A DNA stretch of 64,000 nt from Pseudooceanicola pacificus (GCF_009789075.1 NZ_WNXQ01000003.1:186001-250000), one strand, 5' to 3'; shown: positions 8,815-17,786, counted from the stretch's first letter. Program-made: numbers and translations. Notes: a model not told the origin generated them from the sequence alone.

Positions 8815-10176
8815 TCAGGGTCGGGAGAGCTTAGGCCATGCGATCTCGATTCTGAAACCCCTTCGAACCGGGGGCAGGGTGGGACGTGCGCCGTGGCGGG
8901 CGGCGATCGCCTGCACCAGCGCCAGCCCCAGCCCGTGGCCCTGCCGGTCGCGATCTCGGTCCGCCCGGGTGAAACGGTCGAAGGCCTCGCCGCGCAGCTC
9001 CTCCGGCAGGCCGGGGCCGGTGTCGCTGACCACCAGCAGGTGCCGGTCGGCCTCGGGCGCCAGCGTCAGTTCGACCCGGTCGCCGGGCGCGGTGAACTTG
9101 ATCGCATTGTCCAGCAGGTTCGACACCAACTGCGCCAGCAGGTTGCGCTCTCCCAGCACCCAGCAGTCGGGCGCGATGCGGGCGGCGGCCTGCAGGCCCC
9201 GGTCCTCGGCCAGCGGGGCGTACAGGTCGAAGACCTCGGCCGCGAGGGTCGAGAAATCCACCGGCACCAGGCCGGGTCGCTGGCCCGAGGCCGCCTCGGC
9301 GCTGGAAATGTCGAGCAGGCTGTCGAAGATGCGCACCGTGCCCGCGATCTCGGCCTGCAGCGCCGCGATCTCGTCGGCCTGCCCCTCGATCCGCCCCAGG
9401 CGCTGGCGGATGCGGTTCAGGGGGGTGCGCAGCTCGTGCGCGATGGTGTCCGACAGGCGGTGCGTGGCCCGGTTCAGCGCCTCGATCCGGTCGAGCATGG
9501 CGTGGAAATGGGTCTCCAGCGCGCCGAATTCATCGCGCGTGCGGGGGCCGGGCAGGCGGGCGGACAGCTCGCCCCCGGCCACGCGGTCGGCCAGGGCGTT
9601 CAGCCGCCCGATCCGGCCCACCACGGCACGCGCCACCAGCCAGCCCGCCAGCAGCGCCAGCGCCGACAGCCCCGCCGCGACGCGCAGGATGGTGCCGCGC
9701 AGCTCGCGCAGCGTCTCGGTCACCGGGGTCATCGCGCGGGCGGCCAGCAGGGGGAAGCCGCCCGGCAGCTCGCGCGCGACGCCACGATAGGCGCCGGCGG
9801 GGCCCGGAACCTCGACCATCGGCGCGGCGGCGAACAGGCTGCCCGAGGGCACCACCCCCTCGGGCCAGCTGGCGATATTGCCCGCGAGCCGCTGCCCGTT
9901 GCGATCCTGCAGGAGGTAAAGCGCCTCGTCCGGCCCGGTGACCGTGGCGCGGGCCTCGATCGCCTCGCGCAGGCCGGGGATGCGGCGCTGTTCGTAGAAC
10001 TGGGCAAAGCCGGCCAGTTCGGCGGCCATCAGCTCGCCCTGGCGGTCCTCCAGCGCGCTGGCGGTGATGCGGTATTGCACCGCCATCGCCCCGACCGACA
10101 GCAGGATGATGCCCGCCGCCACGCCCAGCGTGACCCTGAGCGCCGCCGACCCGAGAAGGGGGAGGCGTGGCCTCAC
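8815..10176 (-). CDS. Sensor histidine kinase (EnvZ/OmpR-type partner)
   Basis: 453 residues. GTG start at 10176 overlapping the regulator stop by four bases (GTGA). Transmembrane helix at about 12-32, periplasmic sensor domain of about 130 residues, second helix at about 163-185, and a HAMP linker (RIGRLNALADRVAGGEL). HisKA follows with phospho-acceptor His247 in TIAHELRTPLNR, then HATPase_c with DNAIKF (N box), SDTGPGLP (G1) and a GHGLGLALV G2 box. The periplasmic domain has no recognised ligand motif. Position within the exported-hydrolase operon suggests it senses an envelope signal and controls the cluster (inference). Confidence 0.94.
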   Translation of the reverse strand: MRPRLPLLGSAALRVTLGVAAGIILLSVGAMAVQYRITASALEDRQGELMAAELAGFAQFYEQRRIPGLREAIEARATVTGPDEALYLLQDRNGQRLAGNIASWPEGVVPSGSLFAAAPMVEVPGPAGAYRGVARELPGGFPLLAARAMTPVTETLRELRGTILRVAAGLSALALLAGWLVARAVVGRIGRLNALADRVAGGELSARLPGPRTRDEFGALETHFHAMLDRIEALNRATHRLSDTIAHELRTPLNRIRQRLGRIEGQADEIAALQAEIAGTVRIFDSLLDISSAEAASGQRPGLVPVDFSTLAAEVFDLYAPLAEDRGLQAAARIAPDCWVLGERNLLAQLVSNLLDNAIKFTAPGDRVELTLAPEADRHLLVVSDTGPGLPEELRGEAFDRFTRADRDRDRQGHGLGLALVQAIAARHGARPTLPPVRRGFRIEIAWPKLSRP

Positions 10177-10901
10177 CCCGCGTCCCCGTCATCGGCGGGC
10201 TGCGGGGCGCGCTGCGGGTCGAAGACATAGCCCGCGCCCCGGTCGGTGTGAATCACCCCGCGCCCCGCCGCCTGTTCCAGCTTGCGCCGCAGCCGCCCGA
10301 CATGCACATCCACCACATTGGTCTGGGGGTCGAAATGCAGGTTCCAGACGTTTTCCAGCAGCTGCGTGCGGGTCACCGTCTCGCCTGCGTTGCGGGCGAA
10401 ATAGGCGATCAGTTCGAACTCCTTGGGGCTGACGGGCACGTGCTGGTTGCCGACATGCACGGTGCGCGCCTTCATCCGGATCTGCACCGGGCCCAGCACC
10501 ACCATGTCGTTGTCGAGCACCTGCATCGCCTGCCGCCTGAGCAGCGCGCGCAGCCGGGCGCGCAGCTCGTCGGGGTCGAAGGGTTTGGCGAGGTAGTCGT
10601 CGGCGCCCTTTTCCAGCCCCTCGATCTTGTTCGCGGCCCGGCCCAGGGCCGAGACGACCAGCACCAGCGCGGTCGACCCGGCGGCCCGGATCCGGGCGAT
10701 GGCGTCGATCCCGTCGCCCCCCGGCAGCATCCGGTCAAAGACGACCACCGCGTAATCGGTCCCCGCCGCCGCGATCAGCCCGGCGTCATAGGTGGTGACG
10801 ACCTCGGGCTGCGCGCCCAGCTCGCGCGCCGCGGCGGCAAGCGCCTCGGCGGCCTCGGCATCGTCCTCGACAATCAGGATGCGGGGGGGCTGGTCGGTCA
10901 T
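10173..10901 (-). CDS. OmpR/PhoB-family response regulator
   Basis: 242 residues from an ATG preceded by GAGGAGA five bases upstream. Receiver domain: acidic pocket VEDD (11-14), phospho-acceptor Asp56 in VFDRMLPGGDG, and Lys in YLAKPFD. The winged-helix DNA-binding domain occupies about 130-230 (LSPKEFELIAYFARN-like; NVVDVHVGRLRRKLEQ; RGAGYVF). It lies between the Deg-like protease gene (22 bases upstream) and its cognate kinase (4-base overlap), so the three form a co-transcribed regulatory module. Probable targets are the operon's own promoter and the divergent genes across 12268-12424, but no repeat operator was identified there. Confidence 0.95.
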   Translation of the reverse strand: MTDQPPRILIVEDDAEAAEALAAAARELGAQPEVVTTYDAGLIAAAGTDYAVVVFDRMLPGGDGIDAIARIRAAGSTALVLVVSALGRAANKIEGLEKGADDYLAKPFDPDELRARLRALLRRQAMQVLDNDMVVLGPVQIRMKARTVHVGNQHVPVSPKEFELIAYFARNAGETVTRTQLLENVWNLHFDPQTNVVDVHVGRLRRKLEQAAGRGVIHTDRGAGYVFDPQRAPQPADDGDAG

Positions 10902-10923
10902 GGGGGTCTCCTCGGGTCCGAGA

Positions 10924-12267
10924 TCAGAACACCGACACCGCCGGGTCAAGCGCATTCGCGCCCCCGAGCGGCACATCGGGCAACACGTTGGTCCAGGGGT
11001 CGACCATCACATGCATCGTGCGCCCGCCGTTGCGACGCACCAGCAGCAGCACCGGGCCGTCGATGCGGGTGTCGGGCATCACGCCCTCGCGCACCGGCTC
11101 GCCGTTGACTGCCACGATCTCGTCCCCGTCGGCCAGCCCGGCGCGATAGGCGGGGCTGGAGCGGCTGACGCGCACCACGCGGCGCCCGGCGTCGTCAAGG
11201 AAGATGCCCAGCTTTTCCCATGTGTAATGATCGACCTTGGCGGCCATGCGCGCCCCGTCCGAGAGCGACAGGCGCGGCGTGGTGTCGGTCAGGTCGAGCA
11301 GGAGCGAGACCTCGACACCGTCGCGGCGGATCACCAGCTGCGCCTTGTCGCCCGAAACCCCGGCCAGCAGCAGCGACAGGTCGCCCGGCCGGCGGATCGG
11401 CTGCCCGTCGAGCGAGATCAGCACATCCCCCGCCTCGACCCCCGAGCGCCAGCCGCGCCCGCCCTGGGCCACGTCGTCGACCAGCACGCCGGCGGCGGTG
11501 TCCAGGCCAAGCGCCCGGGCGATCCGCGCCGTCACCGGGCGCACCGTCAGGCCCAGGTCGCGCACCGGAGCCAGCTCGCCCGCGATGAAACGGGCGATGA
11601 CCTGCGCGGGGATGGCGTAGGAGATCCCGGCGAACAGGCGCGATCCGTCGGCGATCCGCGTGTTGATCCCGTAAAGCCGCCCGTCGGACCCGATCAGCGC
11701 CCCGCCCGAAGAACCGGGGTTCATCGCCGCGTCGTGCTGGATCAGCAGCACGGGCACATGCGCCTCGACCTGGCGGGCGGTGGCCGAGACGATGCCGCGC
11801 GTGACGGTGTATTCGATCTCCAGCGGCGCGCCGATGGCATAGACCTCGTCCCCCAGCCCGGGCAGCACGTCGGCGGGCGTCAGGCCCTTGCCAAAGACCG
11901 GCTCGTCGATCCGCAGGATGGCGATGTCGCGCACCGGGTCGCGGGCGGTGACCTCGGCGCTGACAAAGCGCCCGTGCCGGTCCTGCACCAGCACCCGGCG
12001 GCGGCCCTTGAGCACATGGTCGGCGGTCACGATCACCGTCCCGTCGCCCCACAGCACGGCCGAGCCCAGGAAGGCCGCGTCGTCATCGTCGCTCAGCACC
12101 ACCAGCGTGGCGTCCAGCCCGCGGTTCAGCACCGTTTCAGGCGCGGCGGCGGCGCGCAGGGGGCCGGGGCCGGTGGCCAGCAGCAGCATCAGCGCGGCCA
12201 GCGGGATCAGCGCCACCAGCGGCGCGCGGCGCAGGGTTCTGCGCAGTCCGGTCAGGGTCGGTGTCAT
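10924..12267 (-). CDS. Exported trypsin-like serine protease with two PDZ domains (Deg/HtrA type)
   Basis: 447 residues. An N-terminal hydrophobic segment (about 15-38) acts as signal or anchor. Protease domain: His in VTADHVLKG, Asp in VRDIAILRID, nucleophile in MNPGSSGGALIG, where the usual GNSGGP/A reads GSSGGA. Two PDZ-like domains follow: AGVLVDDVAQGGRGWRSG...VLISLDGQPI and VVRVSRSSPAYRAGLADGDEIVAVNGEPV. Deg proteases degrade or sense misfolded envelope proteins. It is the first gene of the leftward operon, directly upstream of a two-component system. A regulated-proteolysis input to that system is plausible but not shown. Confidence 0.92.
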   Translation of the reverse strand: MTPTLTGLRRTLRRAPLVALIPLAALMLLLATGPGPLRAAAAPETVLNRGLDATLVVLSDDDDAAFLGSAVLWGDGTVIVTADHVLKGRRRVLVQDRHGRFVSAEVTARDPVRDIAILRIDEPVFGKGLTPADVLPGLGDEVYAIGAPLEIEYTVTRGIVSATARQVEAHVPVLLIQHDAAMNPGSSGGALIGSDGRLYGINTRIADGSRLFAGISYAIPAQVIARFIAGELAPVRDLGLTVRPVTARIARALGLDTAAGVLVDDVAQGGRGWRSGVEAGDVLISLDGQPIRRPGDLSLLLAGVSGDKAQLVIRRDGVEVSLLLDLTDTTPRLSLSDGARMAAKVDHYTWEKLGIFLDDAGRRVVRVSRSSPAYRAGLADGDEIVAVNGEPVREGVMPDTRIDGPVLLLVRRNGGRTMHVMVDPWTNVLPDVPLGGANALDPAVSVF

Positions 12268-12424
12268 GGCGTATCCTTTCGCAAGAGCCGTTCCCGGTGA
12301 TAGCGGCGGGCGCGGCGCGGATCACATGACAAGTCCGTTCATCTTTGAATTCGGGGCGAAAAACGCTTTGATGATGGCCGCCGCGCCCCGCATTATCGGG
12401 GTGGAGTTCCGAGGAGAGACCCGC
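12268..12424. promoter_or_regulatory. Divergent intergenic region of the exported-hydrolase locus
   Basis: The 157 bases between the Deg-like protease gene and the rightward small exported protein must hold both promoters. On the plus strand TTGAAT at 12345-12350 could act as a -35 element, but no convincing -10 lies at standard spacing. A short hairpin CCCCG-CATTAT-CGGGG (12386-12401) lies just before the GAGGAGA ribosome-binding site at about 12411-12417. No clear direct-repeat OmpR-type operator was recognised. Confidence 0.35.
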
Positions 12425-13240
12425 ATGACCCGCATCCTGATCGCCTGTCTGGCGCTGGCCATCCTTCCGCTGCCCGCCGCCGCGCAGGACAGCGCCGCCC
12501 GCCGCGCCGAACTGTCCGCCCGCCTCTACGAGCTGGCGCTGGAGGACCGCGACCCGCTGCTGGCCATCGCCGCCGCCCGCATCCGCGGAGAGCTGTTCGG
12601 CCAGCGGATCGCGCGCGAGCCCGAGCGTGACGCCCCCCCGATGGCCGCGCTTGCGCCCGGGGCGGGTGCGGCGTCACGCATGGCGGACCCGATGGCCGAG
12701 GCGGCACCGGGGGAGGGCACCGCGCCCGCCCCGCAGGCCGGGCAGGGCGACGCCCCTTCGGCCAAGGCCGGTGAGGGAGCGATGACCGGCGCGTCCCCCG
12801 CCCCGGCGGACGAGGCGGCGACCCAGGACGCCGCCCCCGCCGGCCCGGTCAGCGCCGAGGACATGCTCGACACCGCCCTGGCGCTTGCCCCCGGCGATCC
12901 GCTGATCGCGGGGCTGGTCGAGGATCAGCGCGCCATGCGCACCAAGGGCGTCGTCTCGGGGCAGGTCTATTCCATCAGCCGCATCCGCGCGGGCGGGCGC
13001 GACACCTATCGCCCGCTGGAATACGAAGGCAACAGCTATGCCGAGGTCTATGTCGAGGGGCAGTCCGGCGTGGACCTCAACCTGATGGTCTATGACAGTG
13101 CCGGGCGGGTGGTCTGCACCGACACGGATATCAGCGCCATCGCCTATTGCGGCTGGCGTCCGGCGACCCAAGAGGTGTTCTCGGTCGTGATCCTGAACAG
13201 GGGGGCGACCGTCACGTCCTACACTCTTATCACCAACTGA
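12425..13240 (+). CDS. Exported protein with Ala/Pro-rich linker and C-terminal beta domain, function unknown
   Basis: 271 residues from the ATG preceded by GAGGAGA. Signal peptide MTRILIACLALAILPLPAAAQ. The helical part (about 22-60, ALEDRDPLLAIAAARI) is followed by a low-complexity Ala/Pro/Gly linker (about 75-145), a second helical part and a beta-rich C-terminal domain (about 180-271; VYVEGQSGVDLNLMVYDSAGR, CGWRPATQEVFSVVILN). That domain resembles the pre-peptidase or jelly-roll domains found beside secreted peptidases and has two cysteines (VCTDTD, AYCGWR). It starts 19 bases before the second caspase-like gene, so they are probably co-transcribed. It may be a partner or substrate of the peptidase; I do not recognise a named family. 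Confidence 0.8.
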   Translation: MTRILIACLALAILPLPAAAQDSAARRAELSARLYELALEDRDPLLAIAAARIRGELFGQRIAREPERDAPPMAALAPGAGAASRMADPMAEAAPGEGTAPAPQAGQGDAPSAKAGEGAMTGASPAPADEAATQDAAPAGPVSAEDMLDTALALAPGDPLIAGLVEDQRAMRTKGVVSGQVYSISRIRAGGRDTYRPLEYEGNSYAEVYVEGQSGVDLNLMVYDSAGRVVCTDTDISAIAYCGWRPATQEVFSVVILNRGATVTSYTLITN

Positions 13241-13259
13241 ACCGGGCGAGGGGGGAGAG

Positions 13260-15404
13260 ATGATGACATTCGCGATGACCGGGCCGCGCCGGGGCGTGGC
13301 GGCCCTGCTGCTGGCCGGGGTTGCCCTGCTGCCGGGCCTGCCCGGACGGGCGGGCGAGGCGCGGGCGCTGCTGATCGGCGCGTCGGAGTACGTGAACCTG
13401 GACAAGGGCGCCTGGCTGAACGGCCCGCGCAACGATGTCGACCTGGTGCGAAGCTATCTGACCGCCAATCCGGTGCTGAGCTTTGCCCCCGCCAATATCC
13501 ATGTCCTGGCCGACGGGCTGGAGGGCGCAGAGCCCGCGACCCTCAAGGCGATCCGCGACCGGATGGCCGCGCTGGCCGCGGTGTCGGGCCCCGGGGATTT
13601 TGTCTATCTGCATTTCTCGGGCCACGGCACCCAGGCCCCGGCGCTGGATCCGGCGAGCGAGCTGGACGGCCTGGACGAGCTGTTTCTGCCGGTCGATATC
13701 GGGCCCTGGAACGACACCGTGGGCACGGTGGAAAACGGGCTGGTGGATGACGAGATCGGGCGCATGATCGACGCCATCCGCGCCACCGGGGCCGATGTCT
13801 GGGTGGTCTTCGACAGCTGCCATTCCGGCACCGCCACCCGCGCCGCACCCACGGGCGGGGACGATGTGCGCGAGCGCAAGCTGCTGCCCGCCGCCCTGGG
13901 CATCCCCGAGGCGGCGATGGCCCGGGCCGAGGTCACCGTTCCCGCCGATCCGCGCGACCGCCCCGCCGCCCCGGTCGAGGCGCAGGCCCCCGCCGGGGGC
14001 GAACCCGGGCGGCTGGTTGCCTTTTTCGCCGCGCAGACCAACGAGACGACGCCCGAAAAGAACATGCCGCGCGGCCAGCCCGGGCGGCGCCCGCAGGGGG
14101 TGTTCACCTATACGCTGTTCGAAACGATGGCCGAACGCCCCGGCATCACCTACCGCCAGCTGGCGCAGGAGGTGCTGCGCAAATATGCCGTGCTGAACCT
14201 CGCCCGTTCGACCCCGCTGTTCGAGGGGGACCTGGACCAGCCGGTTTTTGGCGCCGGCGGGGCGGGGCGCGTGCTGCAATGGGTGGCCGAGCGGCGCAAT
14301 GCCGGCCTGTCGGTTCCGGCGGGCACGCTGCACGGGCTGACCCCGGGAACCGAGCTGGCGCTGCTTGCCTCGCCGGCCGATCCGGACGAGGCGGCGCTGG
14401 CCACCTACAGGGTCGAGAGCGCGACAACCTTCCGCGCCGAAGCGCTGCCCGAAGGCACGGCGCCCGAGGTGCCGCCGGGCGCGGTGCTGCGCAAGATCTC
14501 GGCAGGCATCGACTTTTCCCTGACCGTCGCCCTGCCGCCCGAAGGCAGCGCCCCGGCACAGGCCCTGCAGGCGGCGATGGCCGAGATGATGCGCGAACCG
14601 GCGGTGGCCGCGCGCATCTCCTTCGTTCCGGCGGGGGCCGAGGAGGCCGACCTGCGCCTCGCCGTGATCCCCGACAGCCCGCGCCCCGATGCGATCTGGA
14701 TCCTGCCCGCAACCGGGCTGGTCGACCCGGCGCATTACGCTGACACGCCCTCGATCGGAACCGGGGGACGCTCGGCAGAGGAGCTTTCGGCGCTGATGGC
14801 CGACAGTTTCGCCACCATCGCCAAGGCGCTGAACCTGCTGAAGGTCGGCGCCGCCACCGCATCCGCCAGCCTGCCGGTCGAGGCCGCGTTGGTCACCGGC
14901 CGTTTCGACCCGCAGGCCGAGGAGGTCGTCGCCGACAGCCGGATCCCGGTGGCGGGGGCCGAGGTCCCGCGCATGGTGCCCGACGACGTGATCGGAGTGC
15001 GGCTGACCAATTCGGGCACCGATCCGGTGGATTTCAACCTGCTCTACGTCGGCTCCGACTACGCGATCACCTTCATGGGCAATGGCCGGCTGCAGCCGGG
15101 CTCGACGCTGGATGACGACTACGTGCTGGTGACCGACGACAGTTTCGGCCGCGACCGGCTGATTGTCATCCTGTCCCCCGCCGCGCCCCAGTCCGACGTC
15201 GAGGACCTGTCGTTCCTGGAGCAGAACCCGCTGGAGATATCCCGCGACGCCGGGGCGCAGGAGGGCATCCGCGGTCTGCTGGACGAGGCCGGGTTCGGCC
15301 AGACCACGCGCGGCGCGGTCAGCCTGTCGAGCCGAAAGAAGAAGGCGGACCCGGTGCCCGTCTTCCTGCAGTTCGAGATCGACACCATCCCGTCGGGGGG
15401 CTGA
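13260..15404 (+). CDS. Second exported caspase-family (C14) peptidase
   Basis: 714 residues. Tandem ATG codons at 13260 and 13263; the GGGGGAGAG upstream favours either. Signal peptide to about residue 30 (AALLLAGVALLPGLPGRAGEA). Caspase fold: LLIGASEYVNLDKGAWLNGPRNDVD, His122 (HFSGHGTQAPA) and Cys187 (VFDSCHSGTATRA). A conserved acidic segment PVDIGPWNDTVGTVENGLVDDEIG lies between them. The C-terminal region about 575-660 (GVRLTNSGTDPVDFNLLYVGSDYA) matches the DUF4384-like region of the leftward caspase, so the two are paralogues across the divergent promoter. The middle part (350-560) is unassigned. Its stop is three bases from the convergent TetR gene. Confidence 0.92.
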   Translation: MMTFAMTGPRRGVAALLLAGVALLPGLPGRAGEARALLIGASEYVNLDKGAWLNGPRNDVDLVRSYLTANPVLSFAPANIHVLADGLEGAEPATLKAIRDRMAALAAVSGPGDFVYLHFSGHGTQAPALDPASELDGLDELFLPVDIGPWNDTVGTVENGLVDDEIGRMIDAIRATGADVWVVFDSCHSGTATRAAPTGGDDVRERKLLPAALGIPEAAMARAEVTVPADPRDRPAAPVEAQAPAGGEPGRLVAFFAAQTNETTPEKNMPRGQPGRRPQGVFTYTLFETMAERPGITYRQLAQEVLRKYAVLNLARSTPLFEGDLDQPVFGAGGAGRVLQWVAERRNAGLSVPAGTLHGLTPGTELALLASPADPDEAALATYRVESATTFRAEALPEGTAPEVPPGAVLRKISAGIDFSLTVALPPEGSAPAQALQAAMAEMMREPAVAARISFVPAGAEEADLRLAVIPDSPRPDAIWILPATGLVDPAHYADTPSIGTGGRSAEELSALMADSFATIAKALNLLKVGAATASASLPVEAALVTGRFDPQAEEVVADSRIPVAGAEVPRMVPDDVIGVRLTNSGTDPVDFNLLYVGSDYAITFMGNGRLQPGSTLDDDYVLVTDDSFGRDRLIVILSPAAPQSDVEDLSFLEQNPLEISRDAGAQEGIRGLLDEAGFGQTTRGAVSLSSRKKKADPVPVFLQFEIDTIPSGG

Positions 15405-15407
15405 GCC

Positions 15408-16019
15408 TCAGCCCTTTTCGGCGATGCCGTTCATGAAGAGGTCGAGGAAGTGGTTCGCCACATCCGAGGGCTTCATCGCGTCATCCTCGGTATGCCAGCG
15501 CAGGATCCAGTTCACCGCGCCCAGGAAGAAGTTCGAGGTCAGCCGCACATCGACGGAGCGCACCGACCCTTCCTCGATCGCCTTTTCCAGCAGCATGCGG
15601 GAATAGCGGTCCAGGTGGCGGCGGCGTTCCAGCAGCTCGGCCTGATGCTCGGGCGGGAGGGCGCGGATATTGGCCATCGTGGTATAGGCGCCGCGTTCCT
15701 CCATCAGGTTCTCCATGAACCGGCGGTAGAGCGCGCGCAGCTTGTCGAAGGAGGAACCGTCCAGCTTTTCGGCCTCTAGCCGGGCGTTCTGGCCGCAGTC
15801 ATAGGTCAGCTTGAGGCACTCGTAGAGCAGCTGTTCCTTGTTCTTGAAATAGTAATAGAGCGCGGTCTTGGTGACCCCGATCTCATCCGCGATCTCGTCC
15901 AGCGAGGTGGCGTGATAGCCCTTCTCGTTGAAGATACGCGCGGCGACCCGCAGCGCGGCCCGCCGTTTCAGTTCCCGAATTTCCTCGCGCGAGGCGACAG
16001 CGCCGTTCCAGCTAGCCAT
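15408..16019 (-). CDS. TetR-family transcriptional regulator
   Basis: 203 residues from the ATG at 16019; a longer in-frame extension upstream is not TetR-like. N-terminal HTH: RRAALRVAARIFNEKGYHATSLDEIADEIGVTKTALYYYFKNKEQLL, the canonical TetR recognition helix ending in YYYFKNKE. The C-terminal ligand/dimer domain is helical, with MEERGAYTTMANIRALPPEHQAELLERRR, resembling fatty-acid/acyl-CoA responsive members of the family. It is transcribed away from the TRAP-transporter/acyl-CoA cluster that begins 700 bases to the right. Control of that cluster through the palindrome at 16424-16443 is the natural inference. Confidence 0.92.
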   Translation of the reverse strand: MASWNGAVASREEIRELKRRAALRVAARIFNEKGYHATSLDEIADEIGVTKTALYYYFKNKEQLLYECLKLTYDCGQNARLEAEKLDGSSFDKLRALYRRFMENLMEERGAYTTMANIRALPPEHQAELLERRRHLDRYSRMLLEKAIEEGSVRSVDVRLTSNFFLGAVNWILRWHTEDDAMKPSDVANHFLDLFMNGIAEKG

Positions 16020-16423
16020 GAAGCGTCCATTTTCCACTGTGCGGAATGTATGCGACTGCAGCACCAATATGCAACCACTCCGCCATCTCCGGCCCAAAGC
16101 AATTTTCCGGGCCGTTGGTTACGGCCCAGTAAAAGGATGTGCTGACGGGACGGCAAAGGGAAATCGCTCCGGCGGGCGAATAGCGGGCCTGACCTTGCGT
16201 CACATGCCACCGCGATCGGCTTGCCGCAGGTCCGCCGGGCGCCACAACCTGAGCCAGGCATCCACGGCGGCGGCGCGAATCGGAAAGCTATTTCCGAGAA
16301 GCGGCAGATGATTTTGCCAGTCAGAAATACCCGTATCCCGAAAGCCGCGCCGCGGCATCCGGGTTCTGGCGTCCGATCACGACGGGGTGATCGTTTTTCA
16401 CCAGGGGCAAGTTTTGTTTACTG

Positions 16424-16519
16424 ATGAGTAAGTGTTTGCTCATGCCAAGACAGTGGCCAGGGGTGCGATCGGCCTTGTCTGACTGTGGTTTGCGCCGCCT
16501 GCGCTTGGATGAGCAAACA
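16424..16519. promoter_or_regulatory. Candidate operator: 20-bp palindrome plus a third half-site
   Basis: At 16424-16443 ATGAGTAAGTGTTTGCTCAT is an imperfect 20-bp palindrome. The right half TGTTTGCTCAT (16433-16443) is repeated inverted and exactly as ATGAGCAAACA at 16509-16519. Size and symmetry suit a TetR-family dimer site. It lies in the 709-base gap (16020-16728) between the TetR gene and dctP. The rest of that gap has no credible gene. A TTGACG hexamer at 16594-16599 could belong to the dctP promoter, but its -10 is poor. Confidence 0.5.
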
Positions 16520-16728
16520 TTTTCAGGGCGCGTGGCGGGGTCCTGCAACAGATCTGTGTCGAGGACCTGATGCGATCTCTGCGACGCCGTTTATTGACGC
16601 GTCAGTACAACTATGTTCTCTTAAGTCTTGCGGAGGGGAGGCCGGCCCGTCGAGAGGTCGTAACTCCTTGCAACTTGTGGCCACGGCATCGCAGAATCCG
16701 GGTCAGGTCATTCGTCAGGGAGGATTTC

Positions 16729-17769
16729 ATGACCACGATCAAGAACATTAACCGTCGTTCGATGCTGCGTGGCGCGGCGATTGCAACCGTCGCCACCCCG
16801 GCCATCATCGGCAAGGGTATCGCAGCGGGTGCCGTCAACTGGCGGGTGCAGTCGCACTGGCCGAAAGCGTCCAGCTCGTTCACCGACAGCCTGGGTGTGC
16901 TTGCCGCCGCCCTGGAAGAGCGCACCGACGGCGCGTTCAAACTGGAACTGTTCGGCGCGGGCGAATTCGCCAAGGGGCCGGACATCTACAACCTGGTCCG
17001 CAAGGGCGTTGTGCCGATGGGCACGCTCAGCCCGTCCTACATCCAGGACAAGGCACAGGCGGCCAGCTTCCTCTACGGTATTCCGGGCACCTTCCGCGAA
17101 AGCTGGGAAGCACAGCATGCGGCCAAGAACCTCGGGCTGGAAGCCATGGTCAACGAAGAGCTGATCCCCGATGGCGTGCTGCTGATGTCGGAAAAGGCCT
17201 ATCCGACCGAAATGGTGGTGTCCAAGGACATCAAGTCGGCGGCCGATTTCCAGGGCCTCAAGATCCGCTCGTCGGGCACCATGCTGGACTACCTCGCCGC
17301 CGCCGGCGCGGCGCCGCAGTACATCCCCGGCTCCGAGCTCTACCAGTCGCTCAGCTCGGGCGTGGTGGACGGCGCGCATTGGGGTGCGGCGGTCGGCGCA
17401 CAGTCGATGTCGCTGTGGGAGGTCTGCAAATACCACTGCAAACCCGCGCTCGGCTTCACCATCGACGCGTTCATCGTGAACGTCGATCAGCTGGAAGACC
17501 TGGATGACGACATGAAGTCGGCGATCACCGACCTGATGGAAATCCGCTTCTTCCGCCGCTCGGCCGAGTACATGCACAAGGAGGCCATCGCGCTTTCCGA
17601 GGGCATCGCCAACGAAAACGTTCAGGTGATCACCCTGCCGGACGACGTGCTGGCCATGCTGGCCGAAGCCTCCAGCAACATCCTGGCGACCGAAGCCGAG
17701 AGGGGCGAGATCGCGACCAAGGCCGCCGATGTCTACACCGGTCTGATGAAAGACCTCGGCTACACCTGA
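16729..17769 (+). CDS. TRAP transporter substrate-binding protein (DctP family)
   Basis: 346 residues from the ATG with GGGAGGA four bases upstream. Twin-arginine-type leader NRRSMLRGAAIATVATPAII, so probably Tat-exported. DctP hallmarks include the mature start VNWRVQSHWPKAS, the carboxylate-binding region FQGLKIRSSGTMLDYLAAAGA, and SELYQSLSSGVVDGAHWGA. TRAP receptors bind organic acids in the periplasm and deliver them to the DctQM permease. The sequence resembles the subfamily for 2-oxo or aromatic/mandelate-like acids, but the ligand is not predictable by eye. It is first in the transport/catabolism operon and separated from dctQ by a strong hairpin. Confidence 0.94.
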   Translation: MTTIKNINRRSMLRGAAIATVATPAIIGKGIAAGAVNWRVQSHWPKASSSFTDSLGVLAAALEERTDGAFKLELFGAGEFAKGPDIYNLVRKGVVPMGTLSPSYIQDKAQAASFLYGIPGTFRESWEAQHAAKNLGLEAMVNEELIPDGVLLMSEKAYPTEMVVSKDIKSAADFQGLKIRSSGTMLDYLAAAGAAPQYIPGSELYQSLSSGVVDGAHWGAAVGAQSMSLWEVCKYHCKPALGFTIDAFIVNVDQLEDLDDDMKSAITDLMEIRFFRRSAEYMHKEAIALSEGIANENVQVITLPDDVLAMLAEASSNILATEAERGEIATKAADVYTGLMKDLGYT

Positions 17770-17786
17770 TCCGGGCCGATGCCCTT

